Positions 1 through 8,904 of a stretch of DNA of 64,000 nucleotides are shown here, piece by piece. How positions within the stretch are numbered: position 1 is the first letter of the stretch; each line of letters starts with the position of its first letter. The notes below the pieces were generated by a model that saw nothing but the letters and a program-made list of their open reading frames with translations, had not been told where the DNA came from and searched no databases. Both the position numbers and the translations under genes were made by a program. Source of the DNA: Mucilaginibacter sp. (lineage in GTDB: Bacteria > Bacteroidota > Bacteroidia > Sphingobacteriales > Sphingobacteriaceae); NCBI GenBank assembly GCA_028288305.1, contig JAQBOA010000022.1, positions 62,001 to 126,000 on the forward strand, read 5' to 3'.

Positions 1-795
1 TGCGACGTCAATTTGTCCTAAATGCTCGCCTTTAGTTTTATTCTGTCCAATTTCAGAATCAAAATTAGTTAACTGTCCGTCAACAGGCGCCCTTACTGTA
101 AGATCGCTTACTTTTTTTCTCAACAGGTCCAATGTGTTTTTCATTTGCGCAAATTGCTCTTTTGTCTGACTATCCTGTTGTTTAACTACGGCTGTGTCCT
201 GTTGCAAAATTTGTGCTGCTAATTTTTTGCGGCTCAGTTGATACTGGTATTGATTTTGGGCCGACTGAAACTCCTGCAGTCCAATAGCCTTTTTTCCAAA
301 AAGATCTTTATCAAGCCTATAAACCCTTTCAGCTTCTTTAAAGGCTATATCCACATCGGCCATGTTGTTCAGTTTGGTAATGGTATTTTGCTGAGCCTGG
401 TTATGCGAGATTTGCATTTGTGTTTGATTGGCATAAACCGCTGTTTCTTCATTAGCCAGACTAAGTTCAAGATCGGTATTTGATAACCTTAAAATAGGCT
501 CACCTTTTTTAAGAGTTGCACCATCCTCAACATATTTTTGTTCAACCCGTCCGCCATCAGAAGCATCAAGGAAAATAGTAGTAAGCGGCATCACTGCGCC
601 GTTAACCGGGATAAACTCCTGAAATGGGCCTTTTGTTATTGTGCTTATCGTTAATCTTTCGGTATCTACATCCAATTTGCTTTTGCCCGACGTAAAATAA
701 ATGCTTCCTGCAATTAGTAAAACAATGCCTGTTATGCCGGCAATAGTCAATAGTCTTTTTGTACTCCAGGTCTTTTTTTCAATTACTCTATCCAC
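1..795 (-). CDS. Efflux periplasmic adaptor (HlyD/MFP family), C-terminus cut by window edge
   Basis: This frame is missing from the ORF track because it runs off the left edge. I read 265 codons from a GTG at 795; an in-frame TAA lies about 30 bases upstream and no upstream ATG exists, so GTG is the only reasonable start. The protein has a short basic cytoplasmic stretch, one membrane segment (about residues 13-32), a lipoyl/barrel-sandwich half (GGRVEQKYVEDGATLKKGEP), a long helical hairpin rich in Gln/Lys/Glu, and the start of the second lipoyl half (VRAPVDGQLTNF). That order is typical of membrane-fusion adaptors of MacA/RND-type pumps. Its divergent orientation to the two-component pair suggests that the pair regulates it; that is inference. 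The missing part and the pump genes would lie to the left. Confidence 0.85.
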   Translation of the reverse strand, partial: MDRVIEKKTWSTKRLLTIAGITGIVLLIAGSIYFTSGKSKLDVDTERLTISTITKGPFQEFIPVNGAVMPLTTIFLDASDGGRVEQKYVEDGATLKKGEPILRLSNTDLELSLANEETAVYANQTQMQISHNQAQQNTITKLNNMADVDIAFKEAERVYRLDKDLFGKKAIGLQEFQSAQNQYQYQLSRKKLAAQILQQDTAVVKQQDSQTKEQFAQMKNTLDLLRKKVSDLTVRAPVDGQLTNFDSEIGQNKTKGEHLGQIDVA

Positions 796-1226
796 TGTTA
801 TTATTTTATATTTTGTTATTAGTTACAAAAAGATATGCCACAAATTAAATAGCTGTTTTTCAGTTGCTTAAACTTAAAATACAAGTTTAGGGCGTACGCT
901 TCTGTTACAGCAAGTGTTCGGTTATGATACAATCCATTTGGTCATTAGTCATTGTGTCATTGGTCATTGAGTCATTAAACTATTTAAGTCATTTGTTATT
1001 TGTTTATTGGTAAACAGGTTAATAGTTATCGTCAATTGTTTATAATGAAAATTTATTGTTCATATTTATTGCCTTGATGGTATTTAGCATAAAAATTGCA
1101 GCACTTGGGGGAAATGTTTACAGTCAGATAAATTAATGAACACAATTTATAAAGTAAATTTACGATTTTACATCCCATAACTACCATAACAATGACTAAT
1201 GACACAATGACAAATGACTAACAAAG
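796..1226. other. Divergent intergenic region with an inverted repeat
   Basis: This is the 431-base gap between the adaptor gene and the response regulator. I see no coding frame. It must hold both divergent promoters. Two arms built from GTCATT words (941-976 and 1191-1218) form an inverted repeat. I found no convincing sigma-54 -24/-12 site. Confidence 0.6.
941..1218. repeat. Inverted repeat, GTCATT-word family
   Basis: The arm at 941-968 and the reverse complement of 1191-1218 agree at 26 of 28 positions by eye. Each arm is made of roughly seven-base units ending in GTCATT. The right arm ends 8 bases before the response-regulator start codon, so it lies in the 5' untranslated region. Confidence 0.8.
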
Positions 1227-2582
1227 ATGATATTAAAAAAAGCTACTGTTTTAATTGTTGATGATGATCCGGATGTACTTACGGCAGTTAAACTTTTGCT
1301 AAAAACTGAAGTACAGGAAGTAATTACTGAAAAGAACCCTGAAAATTTAAACTGGCTCCTTCAGCGAAACGAGGTTGACATTGTTTTGCTTGACATGAAC
1401 TTTAACAGCGCTATTAATACCGGCAATGAAGGTTTATACTGGCTTCGAAAGATTAAAGAATGGAAGCCCGGCGTTTGTATTATTATGATAACCGCTTATG
1501 GTGATATTGATCTTGCAGTCCGCTCGTTAAAAGAAGGTGCAAATGATTTTATTGTAAAGCCATGGCATAATGAAAAGCTTATTGGAACTATAAGGGAACT
1601 GCTTGACAAAAAAGAAGGTGTTAAAGCAGTTAAATCATCTGTAAAAAGTACGTCAGGGGATACTTCCATACTGGGAGAATCGGAGGTGATGCAGGACATT
1701 TTTCATAAAGTAAATAAAATTGCTCCCACCGATGCCAACATTTTGCTTCTGGGCGAAAACGGTACTGGCAAGGATTTGATGGCAAAAGCAATTCATGAAC
1801 GATCCCTGCGGGCCGATAAACCTTTTGTAAAAGTTGATGTAGGGGCATTGACAGATACGTTGTTTGAAAGTGAGTTGTTCGGGCACAAAAAGGGCGCTTA
1901 TACGGATGCAAGAGAAGACAGGCCAGGCAGGTTTGAAGACGCTCATGGCGGCACCTTGTTTTTAGATGAGATTGGTAATATTTCCCTACAACAGCAGGCA
2001 AAGTTGTTAACCGTATTGCAAAACCGGCAGGTAACCCGGCTTGGTACTAATAAGCCTGTGGATGTAGATATCCGCCTTATCTGCGCCACCAATCTGCCGC
2101 TGTATGAGCTGGCCAACGAAAACCGTTTTCGTAAGGATTTGATTTATCGTATAAATACTGTTGAAATTAATATGCCGGCTTTACGAAAACGCAATGAAGA
2201 TATTGTGATTTTAGCCCGCCATTTTGCGAAACTATACGCAGGTAAATATCTTAAACCTTCTGTTGATTTTGACGCTACGGCTTTGCAAAAATTGAAGGCC
2301 TATAATTATCCTGGAAACGTAAGAGAACTCCAATATACTATTGAACGGGCGGTAATTATGGCAGATGAATCTTTGTTAAAAGCTGATGACCTTATATTTT
2401 CTATTATGGAAACGCAGGCAGATATAGTTGTTGATGATGATAATGTTCCATTAAGCACCATGGAAAAAAATGCCATTCTGCGTGTAATCGAAAAACACAA
2501 CGGCAATATTACCAGGGCCGCAAAAGAACTTGGATTAACCCGTACCGCTCTTTACCGCAGATTAAGCAAATATGATATTTAA
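1227..2582 (+). CDS. Sigma-54-dependent response regulator (NtrC family)
   Basis: This 451-residue activator has the standard three parts. A receiver domain spans about 1-120 with acidic pocket D12-D14 and probable phosphoacceptor D56 (VLLDMNF). An AAA+ sigma-54 interaction domain spans about 150-380 with Walker A GENGTGKD and Walker B GGTLFLDEIG. A Fis-type HTH sits at the C-terminus (NGNITRAAKELGLTRTALYRR). The loop that contacts sigma-54 reads GAYTDA rather than GAFTGA. It overlaps the following kinase gene by 11 bases, so the two are translationally coupled and probably form a cognate pair. The divergent efflux adaptor is a likely target by context only. Confidence 0.95.
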   Translation: MILKKATVLIVDDDPDVLTAVKLLLKTEVQEVITEKNPENLNWLLQRNEVDIVLLDMNFNSAINTGNEGLYWLRKIKEWKPGVCIIMITAYGDIDLAVRSLKEGANDFIVKPWHNEKLIGTIRELLDKKEGVKAVKSSVKSTSGDTSILGESEVMQDIFHKVNKIAPTDANILLLGENGTGKDLMAKAIHERSLRADKPFVKVDVGALTDTLFESELFGHKKGAYTDAREDRPGRFEDAHGGTLFLDEIGNISLQQQAKLLTVLQNRQVTRLGTNKPVDVDIRLICATNLPLYELANENRFRKDLIYRINTVEINMPALRKRNEDIVILARHFAKLYAGKYLKPSVDFDATALQKLKAYNYPGNVRELQYTIERAVIMADESLLKADDLIFSIMETQADIVVDDDNVPLSTMEKNAILRVIEKHNGNITRAAKELGLTRTALYRRLSKYDI

Positions 2583-3930
2583 CCGATACGAATGGCGGCT
2601 GGTTTTGCGTGTAATATTCCTGTTTATCACGCTTACCTTAACATCAATATTGGTGGTAAAGGATTTGTACTTGTTTTTAGTGATCACCATTCCGTTAGTA
2701 GTGTATGAGGTGCTGGATCTGATCAGGTTTCAGAAAAAGGCGCAGGACGAGGTGAGCCAGTTTGTGGAGTCGATACACTACCGTGATTTTTCAAGACACT
2801 TTGATGTGCGGAAAGCACCAAATGAACTGAAACCACTACGCAAAGGGTTTAATGAGATCAATACTACCTTTAAGCTTATCAGCCGCGAGCGAGAAACACA
2901 GTATCATTACCTGCAAAAGATTTTGGAACTTGTGGACACAGGAATACTATCATACGAACAGGATAACGGCGAAACCGGCTGGATAAATGAAGCTTTTAAA
3001 AACCTGATAGGGGTACCTTATTTGAAAACCATCCATTCGCTGGAAAAACGGGAAATTGGTTTATACCAGGAGATCATCAAACTAAAACCTGGCGACAGCA
3101 AAATTGTGACCATGACCCGTAATCAGCAGTTGGTAAAAATTTTGGTGACGGCAAGCGTTCTCCGCAGCGATGAAAAAATATATAAGCTGGTGGCCTTTCA
3201 AAATGTGAGCGAAGCCCTGGATGAAACAGAATCAAAGGCATGGCAAAAATTGCTGAACGTAATGACTCATGAGATCATGAACTCTGTAGCGCCGATCTCT
3301 TCACTGGCGGATACATTGAAAAACAGATTGCAAAGCCCGGAAATTGCCGGTTGTGTAGCGAGCAGTCAGCTGGAAGACCTGGAACTGGGCATCGATACCA
3401 TAAAACGGCGAAGCGAAGGCTTGCTGAAATTTACAGAGAGCTACCGGAGCCTTAATAAAATTACCAAGCTCGACCTTACCAAAATACTTGTGCGTAACCT
3501 TTTCGAGAACCTGAACAGCCTGATGCGGCCCACGCTCGAAAAAAAACACATAGAACTGGAGATCATCCTGCGTGACCCTGCCCTTGCCATAGAAGCCGAC
3601 TTAAACCTGATTGAACAGGTGCTGATTAATTTAATGGTAAACGCGGTTGAGGCAGTGAAAGACACGGAAAACCCGCGCCTCACCCTTTCGGCCGAAATAC
3701 AGAGCAATAATAAAACCCTTGTAAAGGTAATGGATAACGGCATGGGTATGCCACCCGAATTGCTGGATAAAATATTTATCCCATTTTTCAGCACCCGTAA
3801 AAGCGGGAGCGGCATTGGGCTTAGCCTATGCAAGCAGATTATGCTGCTACATAAGGGGAATATACAGGTACAATCAACAAACGGGGTAGGTTCTGCGTTT
3901 ATTTTGCAGTTTAGTCCGTCGGGGACTTGA
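2572..3930 (+). CDS. Membrane sensor histidine kinase, partner of the NtrC-type regulator
   Basis: This 452-residue kinase starts with two closely spaced membrane helices (about 10-55), so almost nothing is periplasmic. A PAS-like region follows at about 120-215. The dimerisation/phosphoacceptor helix has H233 in MTHEIMNS. The HATPase domain shows the N box (NLIEQVLINLMVNAVEAV) and G boxes (DNGMGMP, GSGIGLSL). The ATG lies inside the last codons of the response-regulator gene, so the overlap decides the start. The small extracytoplasmic part suggests it senses something in the membrane or cytoplasm. The signal is not identifiable from the sequence. Confidence 0.94.
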   Translation: MIFNRYEWRLVLRVIFLFITLTLTSILVVKDLYLFLVITIPLVVYEVLDLIRFQKKAQDEVSQFVESIHYRDFSRHFDVRKAPNELKPLRKGFNEINTTFKLISRERETQYHYLQKILELVDTGILSYEQDNGETGWINEAFKNLIGVPYLKTIHSLEKREIGLYQEIIKLKPGDSKIVTMTRNQQLVKILVTASVLRSDEKIYKLVAFQNVSEALDETESKAWQKLLNVMTHEIMNSVAPISSLADTLKNRLQSPEIAGCVASSQLEDLELGIDTIKRRSEGLLKFTESYRSLNKITKLDLTKILVRNLFENLNSLMRPTLEKKHIELEIILRDPALAIEADLNLIEQVLINLMVNAVEAVKDTENPRLTLSAEIQSNNKTLVKVMDNGMGMPPELLDKIFIPFFSTRKSGSGIGLSLCKQIMLLHKGNIQVQSTNGVGSAFILQFSPSGT

Positions 3931-3935
3931 GGCTG

Positions 3936-4055
3936 TTGTCTGAACTAAGATGTCTGAACTAGGATTTATAGGATTTTTAGATTTTAGGATTCAGGGAGTA
4001 TTCTTTAATATTAAATCCTGTCATTCTTTAATCCTAAGAATCTTAGTTCAGACAA
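3936..4055. repeat. Hairpin repeat, TTGTCTGAA/AGGATT family, left of the GxxExxY gene
   Basis: Forward words at 3936-3996 (TTGTCTGAACTAAGAT, then AGGATT units) face inverted words at 4014-4055. The 16 outermost bases pair perfectly. The right end supplies the TGA stop of the minus-strand GxxExxY gene. The left end starts 5 bases after the kinase stop. ORF 3950-4174 of the track is only this repeat read through. Confidence 0.8.
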
Positions 4056-4452
4056 TCTTTCTTTTGTATTCAGCATTATCAGGATGTTTGGTATTAAATA
4101 CTCTTTTAAACTCCATGCTTTTACTTCCAAAATTTATGAGTAATCCGACCGGTAAGTCATATGCTTCTAAATAATTCATGGCTTGTGCGAGGTGCAGATC
4201 ATCCAAAATTGAAACTGCTTTTAACTCAACCATAATTTTTTCTTCAACAAAAAAATCAACACGCCTTGTCCCAATATCCTGACCATCATAAAATATTGTC
4301 ATTTCTATTTCTCTTTCAAATCCTAACCCTTGTTTCTCCATTTCAATTGACAAAGCTCTTTGATAAATAACCTCCTGAAAACCGTTGCCAAGTACATTAT
4401 GGACTTTCATGGCACAGCCTATAATTTTACGTGTAAGGGCTTCGTGTTGCAT
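4048..4452 (-). CDS. GxxExxY protein (PD-(D/E)XK nuclease-like)
   Basis: A 134-residue protein with the family-defining motif GFQEVIY near residue 24 and a nuclease-like core RRVDFFVEEKIMVELKA, where Asp...Glu-x-Lys matches a PD-(D/E)XK active site. GxxExxY proteins are common in Bacteroidota; their cellular role is not established. The gene is framed on both sides by hairpins of the same repeat family. Its TGA stop lies in the left repeat (GTC TGA AC), and its start codon follows directly after the right repeat. This suggests that gene and repeats travel or evolve together, which is an inference. The family assignment is firm, the function is not. Confidence 0.85.
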   Translation of the reverse strand: MQHEALTRKIIGCAMKVHNVLGNGFQEVIYQRALSIEMEKQGLGFEREIEMTIFYDGQDIGTRRVDFFVEEKIMVELKAVSILDDLHLAQAMNYLEAYDLPVGLLINFGSKSMEFKRVFNTKHPDNAEYKRKIV

Positions 4453-4840
4453 TTGTTTGAACTAAGATTTGTTGGATTTTAGGATGATAAGATTAAAATG
4501 TATGTGTATGTGTATGTAAGATATATAATATTCACAGTATCCTGATGAAAAATAATCCTATAATTTTTTATTCCTAAAAATCTTAGTCAGACAAAATAAT
4601 CCTATAATTATCTAATCCTATAAATCTTAGTTCCGACAATTTAATTAATTTAACACTTTAAACAAATTTTATATATACATCATTTACAATGATATATTTT
4701 ACAATACAACAAAATTGTTATATTTAAAATCTAAGAAAGTTTGACCGATCCGCTAAAATCTGCGTCAGCTTCTTATCATATTTTAAGAAAGTAAAACTGG
4801 CTTTCCACTTAAAAGGTAATATTGTTTAAATTACTTATAC
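4453..4840. other. Gene-free gap, mostly repeat
   Basis: The 388 bases hold the right-hand GxxExxY hairpin (4455-4639), a short TATGTG run near 4500, and AT-rich DNA before the FMN reductase that presumably carries its promoter. I see no coding frame. Confidence 0.6.
4455..4639. repeat. Hairpin repeat, TTGTCTGAA/AGGATT family, right of the GxxExxY gene
   Basis: Forward words (TTTGAACTAAGATTT, GGATTTTAGGAT) at 4455-4495 face two inverted copies at about 4551-4639, each ending in a variant of AATCTTAGTTCAGACAA. The second inverted copy is imperfect (TTCCGACAA). The unit is longer than the left one because the inverted word block is duplicated. Confidence 0.75.
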
Positions 4841-5377
4841 ATGCAATCCTCATCATCCAAAAAGATCCTGGCCATTTCCGGCAGCTTGCGCACAGGTTCA
4901 TCAAACCATGCTATTCTTCGTTTTTTGGGTGAAATGGCACACGCAGGTTTTGAATATAATATTTACGATGGTCTGGCACAACTACCGCATTTTGATCCGG
5001 GCTTAGATAATGACGATCCTCCCGCAACAGTAAGCTCCTTAAGAAAACTATTAGCTGAAGCAGACGGCATCATCATTTGTGCCCCCGAATATGCATACGG
5101 CGTACCTGGATCACTTAAAAATGCGCTTGACTGGACGGTTTCGAGCGGTTCGCTGTATGATAAACCGCTTGCACTGATCACTGCCTCGACAGGTGGTGAA
5201 AACGCTCATGCCGCCTTGCTGTTAATATTAACTGCTTTAAATGCAAATGTAGTTAAAGATGCTACCCTGTTGATCCCTTTTATCCGCTCAAAAATGGATG
5301 GGGAGGGAAAGATAACTGATATTGAAACCTCTGAAAATTTAAAGAAGGCGTTTGATTGTTTGTTGAAAGAGTTGTAA
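4841..5377 (+). CDS. NADPH-dependent FMN reductase family protein
   Basis: A 178-residue flavodoxin-fold protein. The FMN phosphate loop is GSLRTGSSN near residue 14, and the family signature PEYAYGVPGSLKNALDW follows around residue 83. These motifs match the NADPH-dependent FMN/chromate/quinone reductase group. It probably acts in the cytosol as a two-electron quinone or flavin reductase; the exact substrate cannot be read from sequence. It is monocistronic. Its TAA stop lies inside the first word of the following repeat (GAG TTG TAA ATG). Confidence 0.88.
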   Translation: MQSSSSKKILAISGSLRTGSSNHAILRFLGEMAHAGFEYNIYDGLAQLPHFDPGLDNDDPPATVSSLRKLLAEADGIIICAPEYAYGVPGSLKNALDWTVSSGSLYDKPLALITASTGGENAHAALLLILTALNANVVKDATLLIPFIRSKMDGEGKITDIETSENLKKAFDCLLKEL

Positions 5378-5462
5378 ATGTTAAGATAGGTTGTAAATGT
5401 TAAAATAGTTGTAAAGTCTAACACTCTTACAACGTTTACAACAACTCCAACCTATTCAACTA
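5371..5462. repeat. Inverted repeat, GTTGTAAATGTT family
   Basis: Two and a half copies of GTTGTAAATGTTAA (5371-5416) face inverted words (ACAACGTTTACAAC, AACCTATT) at 5427-5462. The first word contains the stop codon of the FMN reductase gene. Confidence 0.7.
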
Positions 5463-5558
5463 ATATAGACTGTCAATTTGTCAAACTATGCCTGTTTGGA
5501 ACAACCATTGATGAGCGTAGTTATCACTAAAACATTAACTCAAAAAAGATAAAAGATT

Positions 5559-7442
5559 ATGCAAGAAAAAGGCACAATTTCGATCCATACCGAAAATATT
5601 TTTCCAATCATTAAGAAGTTCTTATACTCTGATCACGAGATATTTTTGCGTGAGCTGGTATCAAACGCTGTTGATGCTACCCAAAAGATAAAACGTCTAA
5701 GCTCATTAGGACAATACACCGGTGAGCTCGGCGAGCTGAAAATAGAAGTAGCTTTTGATGAAAATGCAAAAACTATTACTATTTCTGACCATGGTTTGGG
5801 CATGACTGCGGATGAGATCAAAAAGTATATTAACCAGATTGCATTTTCGGGCGCAGAAGAGTTTATGGAGAAGTTTAAGGATTCCAAAGATGCCAATGAA
5901 ATTATCGGCCGTTTTGGATTGGGCTTTTACTCCGCTTTTATGGTAGCTGACAGCGTGGAGATACAAACATTGTCATACCAGGAGGGCGCTGAACCAGCCC
6001 GTTGGATTTGTGATGGCAGTACTGAATTTGAGATAACCGAAGGCAACCTGGCAGAAAGAGGTACCGAAATAACCCTTCATGTCAATAAGGATAATGAAGA
6101 ATTTTTGAGTAAACATCGTTTACAGGAAATACTGGACAAATATTGCAAGTTTTTGCCTGTGCCGATCAAATTTGGTACAACTGCTCAAGAAGAAGAAGAT
6201 GGCGTAGATGAAGAAGGCAAGCCAAAATATAAATCAATTGAGGTTGATAATATTATTAATGATACCAACCCGATCTGGACTAAAGCACCTGCCGACCTGA
6301 AAGATGAGGATTACCTTAACTTTTACAAGCAACTTTATCCTTTCTCAGAAGATCCATTATTTTGGATACACTTAAATGTTGATTATCCATTTAACCTGAC
6401 AGGCGTATTATATTTCCCAAAACTTAAAAACGATTTTGAAATCCAGCGCAATAAGATCAAGCTTTTCTCGCGCCAGGTATTTATTACTGATGAAGTAAAG
6501 GACATTGTACCTGAATTTTTAATGTTGTTGCACGGGGTGATTGACTCACCTGATATTCCGCTGAATGTGTCACGAAGCTTTTTACAGGCCGATGGTAACG
6601 TTAAAAAAATCAATAGCTACATCACCAAAAAGGTAGCTGATAAATTGGCAGACCTGTTTAAGAGCGATCGCAAGACCTATGAAGAAAAATGGACCGATAT
6701 TGGTTTGTTTGTAAAATATGGCATGGTAAGCGAAGAAAAATTTTATGATAAAGCCAAGGACTTTGTATTGCTAACCAACACCAAAAAAGAGAACTTCACT
6801 TTAACTGAGTATAAAGATAAGGTGGCCCCTGAACAAACCGATAAGGATGGTAACCTGGTGTATATCTATACCAATGATCCGGATAAGCAGGATGCATTTA
6901 TTCAATCGGCAAACAAAAAAGGTTATGATGTTTTGCTGATGAACTCCCCTATCGATAATCATTTTGTTGGCAACCTGGAACATAAGCTTGAAAAGACATC
7001 ATTCAAACGTGTTGATGCTGACGTGGCTGATAGACTGATCAAAAAAGAAGACGCACCTGAGCATATCCTGACTCAAGAACAGACTGACAAAGTAAAAGTT
7101 ATTTTTGAAAAAGCCATTAACAAACCGGCCTATAAAGTTGAAATAGAAAGTTTGAACCCGGATGAACTGCCTGTAACCGTAACCATGGATGAGTTTATGC
7201 GCCGCATGAAAGAAATGGCTGCTATGGGTGGCGGCATGAGCTTTTACGGCAGCATGCCCGATAATTACAAAGTAATAGTTAATGGTAATCATAAATTGAT
7301 CAGCCGCATTGTACAGGAAGAAAACGAAGAGGTGCAAACCAAGCTTTCTAAACAGGCCTTTGATTTGGCCCTGCTTTCTCAAGGCTTACTTACCGGTGCA
7401 GAATTAACAGAATTTGTTAACCGCAGCGTTAATTTGATATAA
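5559..7442 (+). CDS. htpG: Molecular chaperone HtpG (bacterial Hsp90)
   Basis: This 627-residue protein has normal HtpG length. The N-terminal GHKL ATPase domain shows ELVSNAVDATQK (N box), SDHGLGMT and GRFGLGFYSAFMVAD. The middle domain contains NVSRSFLQ, and the C-terminal domain has the FMRRMKEMAAMGGGMSFYG stretch typical of Bacteroidota homologues. It is an ATP-dependent cytosolic chaperone dimer. The gene stands alone with its own upstream region and ends at a good intrinsic terminator, so it is probably monocistronic. Confidence 0.98.
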   Translation: MQEKGTISIHTENIFPIIKKFLYSDHEIFLRELVSNAVDATQKIKRLSSLGQYTGELGELKIEVAFDENAKTITISDHGLGMTADEIKKYINQIAFSGAEEFMEKFKDSKDANEIIGRFGLGFYSAFMVADSVEIQTLSYQEGAEPARWICDGSTEFEITEGNLAERGTEITLHVNKDNEEFLSKHRLQEILDKYCKFLPVPIKFGTTAQEEEDGVDEEGKPKYKSIEVDNIINDTNPIWTKAPADLKDEDYLNFYKQLYPFSEDPLFWIHLNVDYPFNLTGVLYFPKLKNDFEIQRNKIKLFSRQVFITDEVKDIVPEFLMLLHGVIDSPDIPLNVSRSFLQADGNVKKINSYITKKVADKLADLFKSDRKTYEEKWTDIGLFVKYGMVSEEKFYDKAKDFVLLTNTKKENFTLTEYKDKVAPEQTDKDGNLVYIYTNDPDKQDAFIQSANKKGYDVLLMNSPIDNHFVGNLEHKLEKTSFKRVDADVADRLIKKEDAPEHILTQEQTDKVKVIFEKAINKPAYKVEIESLNPDELPVTVTMDEFMRRMKEMAAMGGGMSFYGSMPDNYKVIVNGNHKLISRIVQEENEEVQTKLSKQAFDLALLSQGLLTGAELTEFVNRSVNLI

Positions 7443-7464
7443 ATTATTTAAAACATTTTTTAAG

Positions 7465-7497
7465 AAAAGCCGCTTTAAAAATAAGGCGGCTTTTTTA
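7465..7497 (+). terminator. Intrinsic terminator of htpG
   Basis: The stem AAAAGCCGC / GCGGCTTTT with a 12-base loop runs straight into TTTTTT. It begins 22 bases after the htpG stop. Confidence 0.85.
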
Positions 7498-7558
7498 TTT
7501 ATATTTATTTATATAATAAGAAATCATTAATCCGTTATTATTATTTAAACCATTAATT

Positions 7559-8080
7559 ATGAAAACTTTAATAAAACTACTTATAGTAACTGCAGTGGTT
7601 TTTAGCGGAATAAATAAAACTTTCGCCCAGGCTACCAAAGAGACAAAAAAAATTGCCAAACATGCGGAAATAACCAAGATGATTATTGATGCCAGTTACA
7701 TCTTTGAGGCAAATTATGCAAATCCTATGAGAGGCGGACAAAGACAATTAACTTCACCGTACGACTTGAAAGTTACTAAAGATACCATAACCGCTTTTTT
7801 GCCTTATTTTGGACGGAGTTATATGGCGCCTGACCCTGCCACTACTGAAGGCGGCATAAAATTTACCAGCACTAATTTTAGTTACAGCTCAAAGCAAACT
7901 AAAAACGGGAACTGGAACATTTTAATAAAACCGAAAGACAAAAATATAACTGACTGGAGAGATGTTGAACAATTAAGGTTAAGTATTTCCACAAACGGTT
8001 ATGCCACCCTTGATGTTGTTAGCACTCATCGTGATCCTATTTCATTTTATGGAACTGTTGAACCGATAACTAAAAGGTAA
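7559..8080 (+). CDS. DUF4251 family secreted protein
   Basis: A 173-residue protein with an N-terminal signal peptide (hydrophobic core IKLLIVTAVVFSG, cleavage after TFA-QA). The mature part has the DUF4251 pattern: NPMRGGQRQLTSPYDLKV, DTITAFLPYFGRSYMAP and GGIKFTSTNFSY. Proteins of this type are widespread in Bacteroidota, and their function is unknown. It lies downstream of the htpG terminator. Its TAA stop falls in a short repeat of AAAGGTAAA words. Confidence 0.88.
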   Translation: MKTLIKLLIVTAVVFSGINKTFAQATKETKKIAKHAEITKMIIDASYIFEANYANPMRGGQRQLTSPYDLKVTKDTITAFLPYFGRSYMAPDPATTEGGIKFTSTNFSYSSKQTKNGNWNILIKPKDKNITDWRDVEQLRLSISTNGYATLDVVSTHRDPISFYGTVEPITKR

Positions 8081-8158
8081 AAGGCGAATGGTCAAAGCTG
8101 AAAGGTAAATAATACAATAACTTAATGACCATTCTACCAATGAACAAGTGAACCAATA
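8070..8158. repeat. Weak inverted repeat, AATGGTCAAAG / AATGACCATT words
   Basis: AAAGGTAAA occurs twice (8072 and 8098 area), and AATGGTC at about 8087 is mirrored by AATGACCATT at about 8124. It fills the whole gap between the convergent DUF4251 and eutC genes, so it may act as a bidirectional 3' structure. Confidence 0.4.
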
Positions 8159-8160
8159 AA

Positions 8161-8904
8161 CTAACCCAGCAAACCGGCATTATCCTTTAATGTGACTCCT
8201 GATACTTTTCTTTTAAAAGCTTCATTAACCAAGTATAATATTTTATCGGCCGCGGGTTTATGTGTTAAACCCTGCGGCCTTATGTTAGATATGCAATTGC
8301 GTGATTCATCTGTTAACCCTGGCCGGGGGTTATAAGTAAGATAAGCTCCCATACTGTCTGCTGAACTTAAACCGGGCCTTTCACCAATCAGCACAATAGA
8401 AAATTTTGCATTTAGGCCATAAGCGATATCATCACCAATAGCAACTCTCCCCTGCTCCACTAGGCATAAAGGAGATAATTTTAATTTGGCATCCAAAAAC
8501 ATCGGTATTAATAATTCCAATAAATTGAAGGCATTTTCATTTACTGCTGTTGCCGAAAGACCATCGGCTATAATAATTGCTATATCGGCACTTGTGGAAT
8601 AGTCTTTTAATTGGCTTGTTGATTCTTCATCTAATTGCCTCCCAAAATCAGGCCGTGTCAAATATTTATGGCGGCTTATAGCATTACTATGCAAATGCAA
8701 AATAGGTAACTTAAAAACTTTAAGACTATTTAATAACCCTCCAATATCTAACACTGAATATACTGCATCCCTGGCATGGGCATGTGCCAGTTTAAATTCC
8801 TGAAATTCTTTTAAAGGGATACTTGTACCTACCCGCCCAATAGCTATACGTGCGGCAGTAAATTCCTTTAAGGAAACTAATGGATCGGGTTTTATTATAG
8901 ACAC
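8161..8904 (-). CDS. eutC: Ethanolamine ammonia-lyase, small subunit
   Basis: The EutC light chain of adenosylcobalamin-dependent ethanolamine ammonia-lyase, which splits ethanolamine into acetaldehyde and ammonia. Recognisable blocks are TAARIAIGRVGTS, FQEFKLAHAHARDAV, IIIADGLSATAVN and LVEQGRVAIGDDIA. The track start at 8952 adds 16 residues (MKFVLIFNRVYQFVKF) that are only the repeat words ATTTCACGAATT read in frame. I prefer the GTG at 8904, which gives 247 residues starting MSIIKPDP, close to the family start. It is the last gene of the permease-eutB-eutC operon. Confidence 0.93.
   Translation of the reverse strand: MSIIKPDPLVSLKEFTAARIAIGRVGTSIPLKEFQEFKLAHAHARDAVYSVLDIGGLLNSLKVFKLPILHLHSNAISRHKYLTRPDFGRQLDEESTSQLKDYSTSADIAIIIADGLSATAVNENAFNLLELLIPMFLDAKLKLSPLCLVEQGRVAIGDDIAYGLNAKFSIVLIGERPGLSSADSMGAYLTYNPRPGLTDESRNCISNIRPQGLTHKPAADKILYLVNEAFKRKVSGVTLKDNAGLLG

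Noticed and set aside
238-483. ORF of 81 residues on the plus strand
   Set aside because: It is antisense to the efflux adaptor frame, which runs through the same DNA on the minus strand with clear family motifs.
796-1226. Possible sigma-54 -24/-12 promoter for the efflux adaptor
   Set aside because: I looked on both strands for GG-N10-GC with TGGCAC/TTGC character. TTGCTG near 905-915 lacks a -24 half, and the GCTGCAATTTTTATGC stretch matches poorly.
1496-2001. Three minus-strand ORFs under the response regulator
   Set aside because: They are shadows of the AAA+ domain frame; none shows domain-like composition.
3950-4174. ORF of 74 residues on the plus strand
   Set aside because: It is the TTGTCTGAA/AGGATT repeat plus the antisense of the GxxExxY 3' end; the GxxExxY frame on the other strand explains the region.
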